A stretch of 64,000 nt of DNA from an uncultured Clostridia bacterium (GTDB lineage Bacteria > Bacillota > Clostridia > Christensenellales > Aristaeellaceae), in the NCBI GenBank assembly GCA_934663595.1, contig CAKUKM010000004.1:81614-145613 (forward strand), written 5' to 3'. The translations under genes were made by a program, and so were the position numbers. Shown here one piece after another: positions 16,031-25,189 of the stretch (the stretch's first letter is position 1; the number at the start of each line of letters is the position of its first letter). The notes beneath the pieces were generated by a model. That model ran no database searches and was not told the origin of the DNA. It worked only from the letters and a program-made list of their open reading frames with translations.

Positions 16031-16960
16031 ATGATACTGAACACCGGCTGCCGCACGGACATTCCCGCTTATTACGGCGAATGGTTTTATAACCGCATTC
16101 GGGCGGGCTTTGTGCTGGCGCGCAATCCCTATCGCCCGGAGCAGGTGCTGAAATACCGGCTCGACCCGGCGGTCGTGGATGCGCTGTGCTTCTGCACCAA
16201 GAACCCGCAGCCGATGCTTGCGCGGCTGGGCGAGCTGAGTGCGTTCCGGCAATTCTGGTTCGTTACCGTCACGCCCTACGGCAAGGAGATCGAGCCGTTT
16301 GTGCCGGATAAAGCGCGCGTGCTGGCATCCGTCCGGCAGCTGTCGGCATTGGTCGGCGCGCGGGCGGTGGGCTGGCGATACGATCCGGTGTTTATTACGG
16401 AGAAGTATTCGATCGAAACCCATTTGCGCAGCTTTGAAGCGATGGCGGCGGCGCTTTCCGGATGCGTAAATTCCTGTGTGGTCAGCTTCATCGATTTGTA
16501 TGAAAAGACGAAGCGCAATTTCCCGCAGGCGCGGGCGGTTTCGATGGAGGAACAAAGGCGGCTCATTCAGGCGTTCGTCGCAATCGGGCGAAAATACCGC
16601 ATTCCCATTCGTACCTGCTGCGAAAACGCCTCTCTGGCGCAATACGGCGCGGACGTTTCTGGCTGCATGACGCGCGAGGTGCTGGAAAGGGCGCTTGATT
16701 GCCGCTTGAACGTGCCGAAATCAAAGAAATCGCCGCGCGCGGAGTGCGATTGCCTGCTGGGCGCGGACATCGGCATGTACAATACCTGCTCGCACGGCTG
16801 CGTCTATTGTTATGCCAATTACGACCGAAAAACGGTGGAGCAGAACCGGCGGCTGCACGATCCGGCCTCGCCGCTACTGATCGGCCATTTGCGCGAGGGC
16901 GACAGCGTCGTCGAGGCGCGGCAGGAGACGTATGTATCGGCGCAATTATCCATGTTTTAA
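16031..16960 (+). CDS. DUF1848 family protein with radical-SAM-like Cys cluster
   Basis: 309 residues. The N-terminus (TGCRTDIPAYYGEWFYNRIRAGFVLARNP) and the C-terminal CSHGCVYCYANYD are the two hallmarks of DUF1848. The CxxxCxxC arrangement (Cys-Ser-His-Gly-Cys-Val-Tyr-Cys) suggests a 4Fe-4S cluster like that of radical SAM enzymes, although the biochemical function of the family is unknown to me. A second Cys-rich segment is RTCCENASLAQYGADVSGC. It begins 13 bases after the previous gene and 11 bases separate it from the macrodomain gene, so it is probably co-transcribed with the ADP-ribosylation genes. Start ATG after AAGGAGAACGCCGC. Confidence 0.8.
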   Translation: MILNTGCRTDIPAYYGEWFYNRIRAGFVLARNPYRPEQVLKYRLDPAVVDALCFCTKNPQPMLARLGELSAFRQFWFVTVTPYGKEIEPFVPDKARVLASVRQLSALVGARAVGWRYDPVFITEKYSIETHLRSFEAMAAALSGCVNSCVVSFIDLYEKTKRNFPQARAVSMEEQRRLIQAFVAIGRKYRIPIRTCCENASLAQYGADVSGCMTREVLERALDCRLNVPKSKKSPRAECDCLLGADIGMYNTCSHGCVYCYANYDRKTVEQNRRLHDPASPLLIGHLREGDSVVEARQETYVSAQLSMF

Positions 16961-16971
16961 CGGAGGCAAAT

Positions 16972-17751
16972 ATGAATCAATCGGAACGGCGGCTGTTTCT
17001 GATTCGGTCGCTTTTAAAGGAAAACCCGGCATATCGCGATTGGGGCGTGCCGCAGGGCGCGGACGATCAGAAACGCCTTCTGCGCGGGCTGGTGAACGTG
17101 CGCCCGGCGCAGAATTCCGGCGCGGAATTCCTGAAGATTCAGGACGAATATCTGCGCGAAGCGACGGCGCAGAAGGGCGTGACGGACGCGGATTCGCTTT
17201 CGCCCATTCAGCCGGGCATTTACCTCTGGCAGGGCGATATCACGACGCTCCAGTGCGACGCGATTGTCAACGCCGCGAATTCCGGCATGACCGGCTGCTA
17301 CGTGCCCAATCATCGCTGCATCGACAACGCGATTCACACCTTCGCGGGCGTTCAGCTCAGGCTCGCCTGCGAGGAAATCATGCAAAGGCAGGGACGCCCC
17401 GAGCCGACCGGGCGCGCCAAAATCACGCCGGCATTCAATCTGCCGTGCCGGTATGTGATTCACACAGTGGGGCCGATCATCGCCGATGCGCCGACAAAGC
17501 GCAATTGCGAGCTGCTGGCAAGCTGCTATCGCGCCTGCCTGGAGTTGGCGGCGGAAAACGATCTGGAAAGCGTCGCGTTTTGCTGCATTTCCACCGGCGA
17601 ATTCCATTTTCCCAACGAGCAGGCGGCGGAAATCGCCGTGAGGACGGTCAAAAGTTTCCTCCATCAACCAACCAGTGTGAAAAAGGTGATCTTCAATGTT
17701 TTCAAGGAAATCGACAAATCCATCTACGCCCGGCTTCTCCGCGGAGCTTGA
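16972..17751 (+). CDS. Zinc-containing macrodomain protein-ADP-ribose hydrolase
   Basis: 259 residues. The macrodomain begins near residue 75: GDITTLQCDAIVNAANSGMTGCYVPNHRCIDNAIH has the ADP-ribose-binding Asn pair and the Cys/His/Cys zinc set that marks the sirtuin-linked class, followed by RYVIHTVGP and CISTGEFHFPNE. The 70-residue N-terminal helical extension is also typical. This class removes mono-ADP-ribose from protein. Its gene overlaps the class M sirtuin gene by 56 bases, the partner that adds the modification in characterised Staphylococcus and Streptococcus systems. Start at 16972, with GGAGG seven bases upstream. Confidence 0.9.
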   Translation: MNQSERRLFLIRSLLKENPAYRDWGVPQGADDQKRLLRGLVNVRPAQNSGAEFLKIQDEYLREATAQKGVTDADSLSPIQPGIYLWQGDITTLQCDAIVNAANSGMTGCYVPNHRCIDNAIHTFAGVQLRLACEEIMQRQGRPEPTGRAKITPAFNLPCRYVIHTVGPIIADAPTKRNCELLASCYRACLELAAENDLESVAFCCISTGEFHFPNEQAAEIAVRTVKSFLHQPTSVKKVIFNVFKEIDKSIYARLLRGA

Positions 17752-18565
17752 GCGGCTGAAAAATGCGCTCGATCAGGCGGACGCGGTAATCATCGGCGCG
17801 GGCGCGGGACTGTCCACTTCGGCGGGCTTTGCCTATTCCGGCGCACGATTCAATCAATATTTCTCCGATTTCGCGGCCAAATATGGCTTTTCGGATATGT
17901 ATACCGGCGGCTTTTTTCCGTATCCGACGCAGGAGGAATTCTGGGCGTACTGGAGCCGGTATATTCTGGTCAATCGCTATATGGACGCGCCGAAGCCTGT
18001 GTATGAAAACCTGCTCAAGCTGGTGCGGGGCAAGGACTATTTTGCGATCACCACGAACGTCGATCACTGCTTCCAGAAGGCAGGCTTTGATAAAAAGCGG
18101 CTGTTTTACACGCAGGGCGATTACGGACTGTTCCAGTGCAGCGAGCCCTGCTGCCAGGAGACGTGGGACAACGAAACCGTTATCCGCGAAATGGTCGATC
18201 GACAAAAAGACATGCGTGTTCCGACCGAGCTGATTCCCGTTTGCCCACACTGCGGAAAGCCTCTGACCATGAATCTGCGCTCCGACGACAAATTCGTTGA
18301 GGACGAGGGCTGGCACGCCGCCGCCGAGCGGTATGAAAACTTTCTCCGCACACGCAAAGGGCAGAAAATACTGTTTCTCGAGCTGGGCGTGGGCTACAAT
18401 ACGCCGGTCATTATCAAATATCCCTTCTGGCGGATGACGGCAAAAAATCCGAACGCCGTTTACGCCTGCATCAATCGGGGCGAGGCGCTCGGCCCGAAGG
18501 AAATTGCCGCGCAGAGCATTTATATGAACTGCGATATCGCGCAGGCGCTGGAAGCGCTTCTATAA
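17696..18565 (+). CDS. Class M sirtuin (SirTM), protein ADP-ribosyltransferase
   Basis: 289 residues. IIGAGAGLSTSAGFAYSG is the NAD-binding start, TTNVDHCFQKAG the catalytic-loop Asn region, and YTQGDYG has Gln where ordinary deacetylating sirtuins have His, a mark of SirTM. Zinc is held by CSEPCCQ and CPHC. SirTM enzymes mono-ADP-ribosylate a lipoylated GcvH-like carrier in known operons. No gcvH-L or lplA gene lies in this window, so the target here may differ or be encoded elsewhere. The start at 17696 lies inside the macrodomain gene after AAAAAGGTGATCTTCA. A weak GC-rich hairpin (18571-18598) follows. Confidence 0.9.
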   Translation: MFSRKSTNPSTPGFSAELERLKNALDQADAVIIGAGAGLSTSAGFAYSGARFNQYFSDFAAKYGFSDMYTGGFFPYPTQEEFWAYWSRYILVNRYMDAPKPVYENLLKLVRGKDYFAITTNVDHCFQKAGFDKKRLFYTQGDYGLFQCSEPCCQETWDNETVIREMVDRQKDMRVPTELIPVCPHCGKPLTMNLRSDDKFVEDEGWHAAAERYENFLRTRKGQKILFLELGVGYNTPVIIKYPFWRMTAKNPNAVYACINRGEALGPKEIAAQSIYMNCDIAQALEALL

Positions 18566-18570
18566 GAATT

Positions 18571-18604
18571 CCCCCCGTCGCCCGCGCGCGATTGGGGGTT
18601 GATT
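18571..18604 (+). terminator. Weak terminator-like hairpin after the sirtuin gene
   Basis: CCCCC-x-GTCGC pairs imperfectly with GCGATTGGGGG, followed by TTGATTATT rather than a clean T-run. It overlaps the -35 of the plsX promoter. Confidence 0.35.
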
Positions 18605-18627
18605 ATTGGAGAAATTTCGGGTATAAT
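18599..18627 (+). promoter_or_regulatory. Promoter of the plsX operon
   Basis: TTGATT at 18599-18604 and TATAAT at 18622-18627 with 17 bp spacing, 33 bases before the start of plsX. No FapR-type operator was seen. Confidence 0.75.
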
Positions 18628-18660
18628 TGGTAAGGTATTTCAAAATGGCGGAGGTATGGG

Positions 18661-19677
18661 ATGGAGCGGTATGTCATTGCGTTGGACGCGATGGGCGGCG
18701 ATCATGCGCCGGACGCGACCGTGAAAGGCGCGGTGCAGGCGCTGAGGCGCTTTGAGGATGTTTCACTGATTCTGACCGGTCCGAAGGACAGAATCGAGGC
18801 GCTGCTCGGAGACGCCGGCGACGTGCGCGGGCGGATCGAAATCGTGGATTGCGACGAGGTGATCACGATGGACGAGCACCCGATGATGGCCGTTCGCAAA
18901 AAGACGAATTCCTCGATGGTGCAGGCGATGCTCGCCGTGCGCGAAAAGCGCGCGGGCGCGGCGGTGTCCGCGGGCTCGACCGGCGCGGTGCTCGCGTGCG
19001 GCATGCTGCGCGTGGGCCGCATTCCCGGCATTGAGCGGCCGGCGCTCGCTCCGGTGCTGCCGGGCGCAAACGGCGCGTTTCTTCTGATCGATTCGGGTGC
19101 GAACGTCGATTGCCAGCCGAAGTATCTAAACCAGTTCGGCCTGATGGGCAGCGTTTACATGAGCGCCGTGATGGGCGTAAAGGAGCCGCGCGTGGGCCTG
19201 GTAAACATCGGCACGGAGACCGAAAAGGGAAACAGGCTCACCAAAGAAGCGTTTCAGATGATGAGCGCGCAGACCGGCTATCGCTTCGCGGGCAATTGCG
19301 AGGCGCGCGAGGTGCCGACCGGCGATTTCGACGTCGTGGTCGCGGACGGCTTCAACGGAAACATCATTCTGAAATACACCGAGGGTCTCGTGAGCGTGCT
19401 GCTGGGCATGATCAAGAAGAACCTCAAATCGTCCATCCGGACGAAAATCGGCGCGCTTCTCTGCAAGCCGGGCTTCAGGAAGCTTAAAAAGAATCTGGAC
19501 TACAACGCCTACGGCGGCGCGCCGCTGCTGGGCGTGGAGGGCGCGATCGTCAAGGCGCACGGAAGCTCCGGCGAAGAGGCGATCGCCAACGCGATCCGCC
19601 AGGCGAGAGAGATGCTCGCGGGCGACGTCGTGGGTAAAATACGGTCGGGGCTCGCCGATCTGGGCGAACAGGAATGA
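18661..19677 (+). CDS. plsX: Phosphate acyltransferase PlsX
   Basis: 338 residues, full length. ALDAMGGDHAPDATVKGA opens the protein as in all PlsX, and VSAGSTGAVLACGM, GANVDCQPKYLNQFGLMGSVY, LVNIGTETEKGN and VADGFNGNIILKYTEG follow in order. The enzyme makes acyl-phosphate from acyl-ACP for the PlsY step of phospholipid synthesis and sits at the membrane surface. It is followed by acpP after 18 bases, so carrier and acyltransferase are co-expressed. Start ATG after GGAGGTATGGG. Confidence 0.97.
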   Translation: MERYVIALDAMGGDHAPDATVKGAVQALRRFEDVSLILTGPKDRIEALLGDAGDVRGRIEIVDCDEVITMDEHPMMAVRKKTNSSMVQAMLAVREKRAGAAVSAGSTGAVLACGMLRVGRIPGIERPALAPVLPGANGAFLLIDSGANVDCQPKYLNQFGLMGSVYMSAVMGVKEPRVGLVNIGTETEKGNRLTKEAFQMMSAQTGYRFAGNCEAREVPTGDFDVVVADGFNGNIILKYTEGLVSVLLGMIKKNLKSSIRTKIGALLCKPGFRKLKKNLDYNAYGGAPLLGVEGAIVKAHGSSGEEAIANAIRQAREMLAGDVVGKIRSGLADLGEQE

Positions 19678-19695
19678 TTTAAGGAGGCAACAAAC

Positions 19696-19938
19696 ATGAA
19701 CAGAGAACAGGTTTTTGAAACGGTCAAGAAGTACATCCTCGAGCAGCTGCCGGTCAAGCCGGAGCGCGTGACCGAGGACGCGAAGATGGTGGACGATCTG
19801 GGCGCGGACAGCGCGAATCTGATGATGCTGGTAATGGATCTTGAGGCGGAATTCGATCTGACCGTCGATGACGATGCGATCGGCACCATCCGCACCGTGG
19901 GCGATATCGTGGACGCCATCATGAAGGTAAAGGGCTGA
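19696..19938 (+). CDS. acpP: Acyl carrier protein
   Basis: 80 residues, acidic and helical. DDLGADSANLMMLVMDLEAEF contains the Ser that carries 4'-phosphopantetheine; the usual DSL is DSA here, a tolerated change. Four-helix layout and length match AcpP. It carries growing fatty acids and supplies PlsX next door. The ribosome binding site is AAGGAGGCAACAAAC and the stop is a tandem TGA-TAG. No fabD or fabG lies between it and plsX, unlike the Bacillus order. Confidence 0.95.
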   Translation: MNREQVFETVKKYILEQLPVKPERVTEDAKMVDDLGADSANLMMLVMDLEAEFDLTVDDDAIGTIRTVGDIVDAIMKVKG

Positions 19939-19944
19939 TAGGGA

Positions 19945-20622
19945 ATGGAGAAGCTGTGCGAAGCGCTCGGCTATTCATTCAGGAACCGCGAGCTGCTGGT
20001 AACGGCGCTGACGCATCCTTCCTATGGCGGGGATCATCATGTGCCGCATTACCAGCGGCTGGAGTTTTTGGGCGATGCGGTTCTTGAGCTGACGATGAGC
20101 GAGTATCTGTTTGAAAAGCTTCCGGAGGTAGACGAGGGCAAGCTGACGCGCATCCGCGCGGCGATTGTGCGCGAGGAGACGCTCGCGCGCGCGGCGAAGC
20201 GGATTTCGCTGGGCCGCTATATCCGGCTTTCGGTGGGCGAGGAGCGCACCGGCGGGCGCGCAAAGGCGTCGATATTGTCGGATGTAATGGAGGCGATGTT
20301 TGCCGCCGTGTACCTCGACGGGGGCTTTGAATGCGCAAAGCGGGCGATTCTGTGCGCCATGAAGGATGAATTGAATCCGGAAACGCTGCAGGATCATCTC
20401 GACGCGAAGTCGCGCCTGCAGGAGACGATGCAGAAGGACGGCGCCATGCCGGAATACCGCTATGTATCGATGGAGGGGCCCGCGCACGCGCCGGTGTTTC
20501 ATTATCAGGTGTATTTGGGCGACAGGCTGCTGGGCGAGGGCAGCGGAACGAGCAAGCAGAGCGCTCAGCAGGAGGCTGCGAGGGACGCGCTGAATAGAAT
20601 GGGAGCAGTGTCCGGAAATTGA
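19945..20622 (+). CDS. rnc: Ribonuclease III
   Basis: 225 residues. The catalytic domain has ALTHPSYGGDHHVPHYQRLEFLGDAVLEL with the metal-binding Glu/Asp, and DVMEAMFAAVYLDGG with the second acidic pair. The C-terminal double-stranded-RNA-binding domain reads DAKSRLQETMQKDG to GSGTSKQSAQQEAARDAL. It processes rRNA precursors and structured mRNAs. Start ATG six bases after acpP; the stop overlaps the TTG start of smc by three bases. rnc-smc-ftsY is a conserved order in Bacillota. Confidence 0.97.
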   Translation: MEKLCEALGYSFRNRELLVTALTHPSYGGDHHVPHYQRLEFLGDAVLELTMSEYLFEKLPEVDEGKLTRIRAAIVREETLARAAKRISLGRYIRLSVGEERTGGRAKASILSDVMEAMFAAVYLDGGFECAKRAILCAMKDELNPETLQDHLDAKSRLQETMQKDGAMPEYRYVSMEGPAHAPVFHYQVYLGDRLLGEGSGTSKQSAQQEAARDALNRMGAVSGN

Positions 20623-23600
20623 GACTGAAGAAACTCATCATTCATGGATTCAAGTCGTTCGCCGACCGCGTGGAGATTTCGTTTGAACAGGGAATCACCG
20701 GCGTGGTCGGCCCGAACGGCTGCGGGAAATCCAACATCGCAGACGCGGTGCGCTGGGTGCTCGGCGAACAGAGCGCGAAGACGCTTCGAGGCTCGAAGAT
20801 GGAGGACGTCATCTTCAACGGCACCGAGAAGCGCAGGCGGCTCGCGTTCTGCGAGGTCACGCTGGTGTTTGACAACGAGGATAAATCCCTGCCCATCGAA
20901 TATGCCGAGGTGGCGGTTACGCGCCGGGTGTATCGCAGCGGCGAGGGCGAATACAAGCTGAACGGCACGCCCTGCCGCCTGCGCGATATCATCGATCTGT
21001 TTCGCGATACCGGCATCGGCAAGGACGGCTATTCGCTGATCGGACAGGGCCGAATCGACGAGATTCTCTCCGCCAAGAGCGAGGATCGCCGCCAGGTCTT
21101 TGAGGAAGCGGCCGGCATCGTGAAATACAAGGCACGCAAGCTGGAGGCCCAGCGCCGAATGGATCATACGCGCGAGAATCTGACGCGCGTAGAGGACATT
21201 CTGTCCGAACTCACGGAGCGCATCGAGCCGCTGAAGGCCCAGAGCGAGGCGGCGCGGGAATACCTCGCGCTGCGCGACGAATTGAAAATTCTCGATCTGA
21301 ACGTGTTCCTTTTGCGCACGGAGAAATACGAATCGCGCCGGAAGGAGCTGACCGAGAGCGTCGCGGCGCTGGGCGAATCGATTCTTCAGGCAAACGCGCA
21401 GCTGGAAAAGACCGGCGGCGAGCGCGATCAGGCGCAGGAAACGCTGGATCGCCTCGAGCGCGAAACGGCGGAAAAGCGCGAGCGCGTGCAGGAGCTGATT
21501 CGCGAGGTCGAGGCCGGCGAGGGCGTCGTGCAGGTGCTCAAGGAGCGCATTTCCTCCGGCAATCGCGAGCGGGAGCGCCTGAACGCCGAAAGGAGCGCCG
21601 CCGGCGAGGGCAGCCAGGGCGTTCGCAGGCGCATTCAGGATTTGAGCGCATGGATCGATCAGGAAACGGCCGATCTTGCGCGCGACGAGAGCGATCAGCA
21701 GGCGCTGGAGGCGCAGGTTGCGGAGCAGGAAAGGGCGCTTTCCGCGATGGAGAGCGAGGCTGAGGAAAAAAAGCAGCAGATCATTCAATCGATGAATCGG
21801 CTGGGCGACGTGCGTTCGCAGCGCGCGCGCCTGAGCGCGATGAAGACCGCGCTTTCCGACCAGCTTTCCAATATGGACGCGCAGCGCGCGAGCGAGCAGG
21901 CGGGCGTGGATTCGCTGGAGACGCAGGTGGCGGAGGCGCGGAGCGAGCTGGAATCGGAGCGCGAGCAGGCGCGCGCGCTTTCGGAGCAGGCCGAGAAGAC
22001 CGCGCAGGAGGTCAGAAGCCTCACCGAGGAAAACACGCGCCTGAACAACGAAATCGCGGAAATGAACGTGCAGCTCAAGCAGCGCGATTCGCGGCTGAAG
22101 CTGCTGCGCGAAATGCAGCGCGATTACGAGGGCTATAACAATTCCGTCAAGCAGGTGCTTCTGCAGGCGCGGAAAATGCCGAATAGCGGCGTGCACGGCG
22201 TGGTGGCCGATCTGATTCACGTGCCCGAGCGCCTCGAGCGCGCGATGGACATGGTGCTGGGCGGCGCGCTGCAGAACATCGTGGTCGAGCGCGACGAGGA
22301 CGCGAAGCGCATGATCGAATTCCTGCGCAAAAACCGGTTCGGCCGGGCGACGTTTTTGCCGGTCGGTTCGGTGCGCGGGCGCACGCTGAACGCGCAGGAG
22401 CGGCAGCTGCTGAGCATGCCGGGCTGCGTGGGCCTCGCGTCGGAGCTGGTTCGGTTTGATCCGAAATACCAGGGCGTGGTGGACAATCTGCTCGGGCGAA
22501 CGGTGGTTGCGGAGAATCTGGACGCGGGCATTGCGATTCAGCGCGCCGGGCGGTATCAGTTCCGGCTGGTGACGGTCGAGGGCGACGTCATGCATTCCGG
22601 CGGCTCGATGACCGGCGGCAGCGTGCAGTCGCGCGCGACGAGTCTGCTTTCCCGCACGCGCGAGATCGAGGAAACGGAAAAGGCGATCGCGCGGCTCGCG
22701 GAGGAACTGGAAACCAGGAAAAAGACCTACGAATCGCAGGAGGCGCGCCGCACGGAGCTCAAGCGCGGCCGCGGCGAGCTGTACGACGCGGTGCACCGGC
22801 AGGAGATCGAAACCGCGCGCGCGGAGGCGCATTTGAAGGCGATTCTGGACGAGCAGGAATCCAATGAGAAGCGCGTGGCGCGCGCCGAACAGGAAAAGGC
22901 GCGCCTGACCGAGCAGCTGAACGAGGTTTCCGAGCGCCTGACCGGGCTGGACGATCGCCAGCAGGATGCGGAAAGGGCCGCCGACACCCGCCAGCAGGAG
23001 GTGCGCGCGCTGCAGGAGGAAATTTACCGGCGCAGGCGCGATACCGAGGCGCTGCGCGAGAAGAAGGACGACGCCCGCGTGGCGCTCGCGTCCCGCAGGC
23101 GCGTGCTGGAATCGCGCGTGAGCGAGCGCGACCGGCTGAATGCGGACGTGGAAAACGCGGAGCGGATTCTGGTCGAGAGCGCGGCGGCGCTGGAGACGTG
23201 CGAGGCGGAGCTGAAGAGCAATCAGGCCGAGCTGGAGAAGGAGGCCGCGGCGCTGAAGACGAACCGCGCGGCGCTCGATTCGGCCAGAGGCGCGTTTAAC
23301 GAATCGGATTCCGCGCGCACGGGCGTGCAGAAGCGGTTCAAGGAATTGTCCGAGACGATCGATTCCATTCGCGCGCAGCTGGACGATTTTTCCGACCGGC
23401 ACCACCGAAGCGAATTGCAATTGGCGCGCGTCGAGGCCGAATACAAGCAGATTCAGGACAGAATCTGGGAGGATTACGAGCTGACGTACGCGGGCGCGGA
23501 ATCGTTCCGGCAGGAGAACTTCAAGCTGTCCGAATCCGAAAAGCGCATTCAGGCGATTCGCCAGCGCATTCGCGCGATGGGAACGGTCAACGTCGCCGCG

Positions 23601-24179
23601 GTGGACGAATACCGAACCACCTGCGCGCGCGTGGACGAAATGACGGCGCAGCGCGACGATCTGGTCAAGGCGGCGGACGATCTGCAGAAGATCGTCGAGG
23701 AACTGGAGACGAAGATGGAAACGCAGTTCCGCGAGCAGTTCGCGCTGATGAATGCGAATTTCCAGAAGACGTTCGTCAAGCTCTTCGGCGGCGGCAAGGC
23801 CGAGCTGCGGCTGGACGATCCGAAGGACGCGCTCGGCTGCGGCATCGAAATCGTGGCCCAGCCGCCGGGAAAGAAGCTGCAGATGCTGTCGCTTTTGTCG
23901 GGCGGCGAGCGGGCGCTTACGGCGATTGCGATCCTGTTTGCGATTCTCGATCTGAAGCCCACGCCGTTCTGCATTCTCGACGAAATCGAGGCGGCGCTGG
24001 ACGATGCGAACATCGATACCTATGCCGATTACCTGAAGGCGTATTCCGAGAATACGCAGTTCATCGTCATCACCCACAGAAAGGGCACGATGGAGCGCTG
24101 CGACGCGCTGTACGGCGTGGTCATGGAGGAAAAGGGCATTTCGAAGACCGTTTCGGTCGTGCTGAACGAAGCGGTCTGA
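20619..24179 (+). CDS. smc: Chromosome partition ATPase SMC
   Basis: 1186 residues. RLKKLIIHGFKSFADRVEI begins at the TTG at 20619, within the last codons of rnc; no ATG occurs at the expected place, so TTG is the start. Walker A is GPNGCGKSN (around residue 32). Two long coiled coils flank a hinge (about 500-670, with GVHGVVADLIHVPERLERAMDMV and MHSGGSMTGGS). The C-terminal head has the signature LLSGGERALTAIAI and Walker B PTPFCILDEIEAALDD. It condenses and segregates the chromosome with ScpA/ScpB, which lie elsewhere. Confidence 0.97.
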   Translation: MRLKKLIIHGFKSFADRVEISFEQGITGVVGPNGCGKSNIADAVRWVLGEQSAKTLRGSKMEDVIFNGTEKRRRLAFCEVTLVFDNEDKSLPIEYAEVAVTRRVYRSGEGEYKLNGTPCRLRDIIDLFRDTGIGKDGYSLIGQGRIDEILSAKSEDRRQVFEEAAGIVKYKARKLEAQRRMDHTRENLTRVEDILSELTERIEPLKAQSEAAREYLALRDELKILDLNVFLLRTEKYESRRKELTESVAALGESILQANAQLEKTGGERDQAQETLDRLERETAEKRERVQELIREVEAGEGVVQVLKERISSGNRERERLNAERSAAGEGSQGVRRRIQDLSAWIDQETADLARDESDQQALEAQVAEQERALSAMESEAEEKKQQIIQSMNRLGDVRSQRARLSAMKTALSDQLSNMDAQRASEQAGVDSLETQVAEARSELESEREQARALSEQAEKTAQEVRSLTEENTRLNNEIAEMNVQLKQRDSRLKLLREMQRDYEGYNNSVKQVLLQARKMPNSGVHGVVADLIHVPERLERAMDMVLGGALQNIVVERDEDAKRMIEFLRKNRFGRATFLPVGSVRGRTLNAQERQLLSMPGCVGLASELVRFDPKYQGVVDNLLGRTVVAENLDAGIAIQRAGRYQFRLVTVEGDVMHSGGSMTGGSVQSRATSLLSRTREIEETEKAIARLAEELETRKKTYESQEARRTELKRGRGELYDAVHRQEIETARAEAHLKAILDEQESNEKRVARAEQEKARLTEQLNEVSERLTGLDDRQQDAERAADTRQQEVRALQEEIYRRRRDTEALREKKDDARVALASRRRVLESRVSERDRLNADVENAERILVESAAALETCEAELKSNQAELEKEAAALKTNRAALDSARGAFNESDSARTGVQKRFKELSETIDSIRAQLDDFSDRHHRSELQLARVEAEYKQIQDRIWEDYELTYAGAESFRQENFKLSESEKRIQAIRQRIRAMGTVNVAAVDEYRTTCARVDEMTAQRDDLVKAADDLQKIVEELETKMETQFREQFALMNANFQKTFVKLFGGGKAELRLDDPKDALGCGIEIVAQPPGKKLQMLSLLSGGERALTAIAILFAILDLKPTPFCILDEIEAALDDANIDTYADYLKAYSENTQFIVITHRKGTMERCDALYGVVMEEKGISKTVSVVLNEAV

Positions 24180-24211
24180 CCGGCGATAGAATTGAACAAG
24201 GAGGACTCCGA

Positions 24212-25111
24212 ATGGGTTTGTTTGATAAAATTCGAAGCGGCATGAAGCGCACGCGCGAGGTCTTTTCCGGGCGCATGGACGAGCTGGTGGAGAATTACAA
24301 GGAGCTGGACGACGAGTTTTACGAGGACCTGAGCGATATTCTGATCATGGCGGACGTCGGCATGGAGACGACCGAGCTGGCGGTCAATCGCCTGAAGGAA
24401 AAGTGCAAGGCGGAAAAAATCGGCGATCCGGCCAAGGCGCGCGAGGCGCTGAAGGACATCCTCGTGGATATCCTGAAGGCCGATCCGATGCGCCTGAGCA
24501 GCCCGATGGTGCTGATTATCATCGGCGTCAACGGCGTGGGCAAAACCACGTCGATCGGCAAGCTTTCCTCGCGCCTGAAGGCCATGGGTCGCCGCGTGGT
24601 GATCTGCGCGGGCGATACGTTCAGAGCCGCCGCCGCCGATCAGCTGACCGTGTGGGCGGAGCGCGCGGACGTGCCGATCGTGAAGCGCACCGAGGGCGCG
24701 GATCCCGCCGCGGTCGTGTTCGACGGCGTTCAGGCCGCCAAGGCGCGCCATGCGGACGTGCTGATTGTGGATACCGCCGGGCGTTTGCACAATAAGGCGC
24801 ACCTGATGGAAGAGCTGAAGAAGATTTCCCGCGTGGTCGAGCGCGAGTATCCCGAGGCCGCGCTGAGCGCGCTGCTCGTGATCGACGCGACGACCGGCCA
24901 GAACGGCCTTGCGCAGGCAAAGGTGTTCAGCGAGGTTGCCAATCTCGACGGCATCATCCTGACCAAGCTCGACGGCACCGCGAAGGGCGGCATCGCCATT
25001 GCCATTCGCAACGAGCTGAATCTGCCCGTGCGCTATATCGGCCTGGGCGAAAAGCTCGACGACATGCAGCCGTTCGACGCGCGCGAATTCGTGGACGCGA
25101 TCTTCGGCTGA
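24212..25111 (+). CDS. ftsY: Signal recognition particle receptor FtsY
   Basis: 299 residues: a short N-terminal lead, then the helical N domain and the GTPase G domain. G1 is GVNGVGKTTSIGKLS, then AGDTFRAAAADQL, DTAGRLHNK, TKLDGTAKGG and the closing GLGEKLDDMQPFD. The long acidic A domain of proteobacterial FtsY is missing, as is usual in Gram-positives. It docks ribosome-SRP complexes at the membrane. The ribosome binding site is AAGGAGGACTCCGA and a terminator follows 35 bases after the stop. Confidence 0.97.
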   Translation: MGLFDKIRSGMKRTREVFSGRMDELVENYKELDDEFYEDLSDILIMADVGMETTELAVNRLKEKCKAEKIGDPAKAREALKDILVDILKADPMRLSSPMVLIIIGVNGVGKTTSIGKLSSRLKAMGRRVVICAGDTFRAAAADQLTVWAERADVPIVKRTEGADPAAVVFDGVQAAKARHADVLIVDTAGRLHNKAHLMEELKKISRVVEREYPEAALSALLVIDATTGQNGLAQAKVFSEVANLDGIILTKLDGTAKGGIAIAIRNELNLPVRYIGLGEKLDDMQPFDAREFVDAIFG

Positions 25112-25146
25112 CGCAATCGATAAAATTGAATCCATATGCCCATCTG

Positions 25147-25185
25147 CGCCGCGCAGTTCCTATTCGGAGCTGCGCGGCGTTATTT
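25147..25185 (+). terminator. Terminator of the plsX-ftsY operon
   Basis: CGCCGCGCAG pairs perfectly with CTGCGCGGCG around a 13-base loop, followed by TTATTT. Confidence 0.85.
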
Positions 25186-25189
25186 AACA

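Noticed and set aside
20565..24077. An uninterrupted 1170-codon frame on the minus strand opposite smc
   Set aside because: It is the mirror of GC-rich smc codons: low-complexity Leu/Arg/His-rich translation, no domains, no ribosome binding site. The same applies to long antisense frames at 33161-35710, 41765-44632 and 3333-5213.
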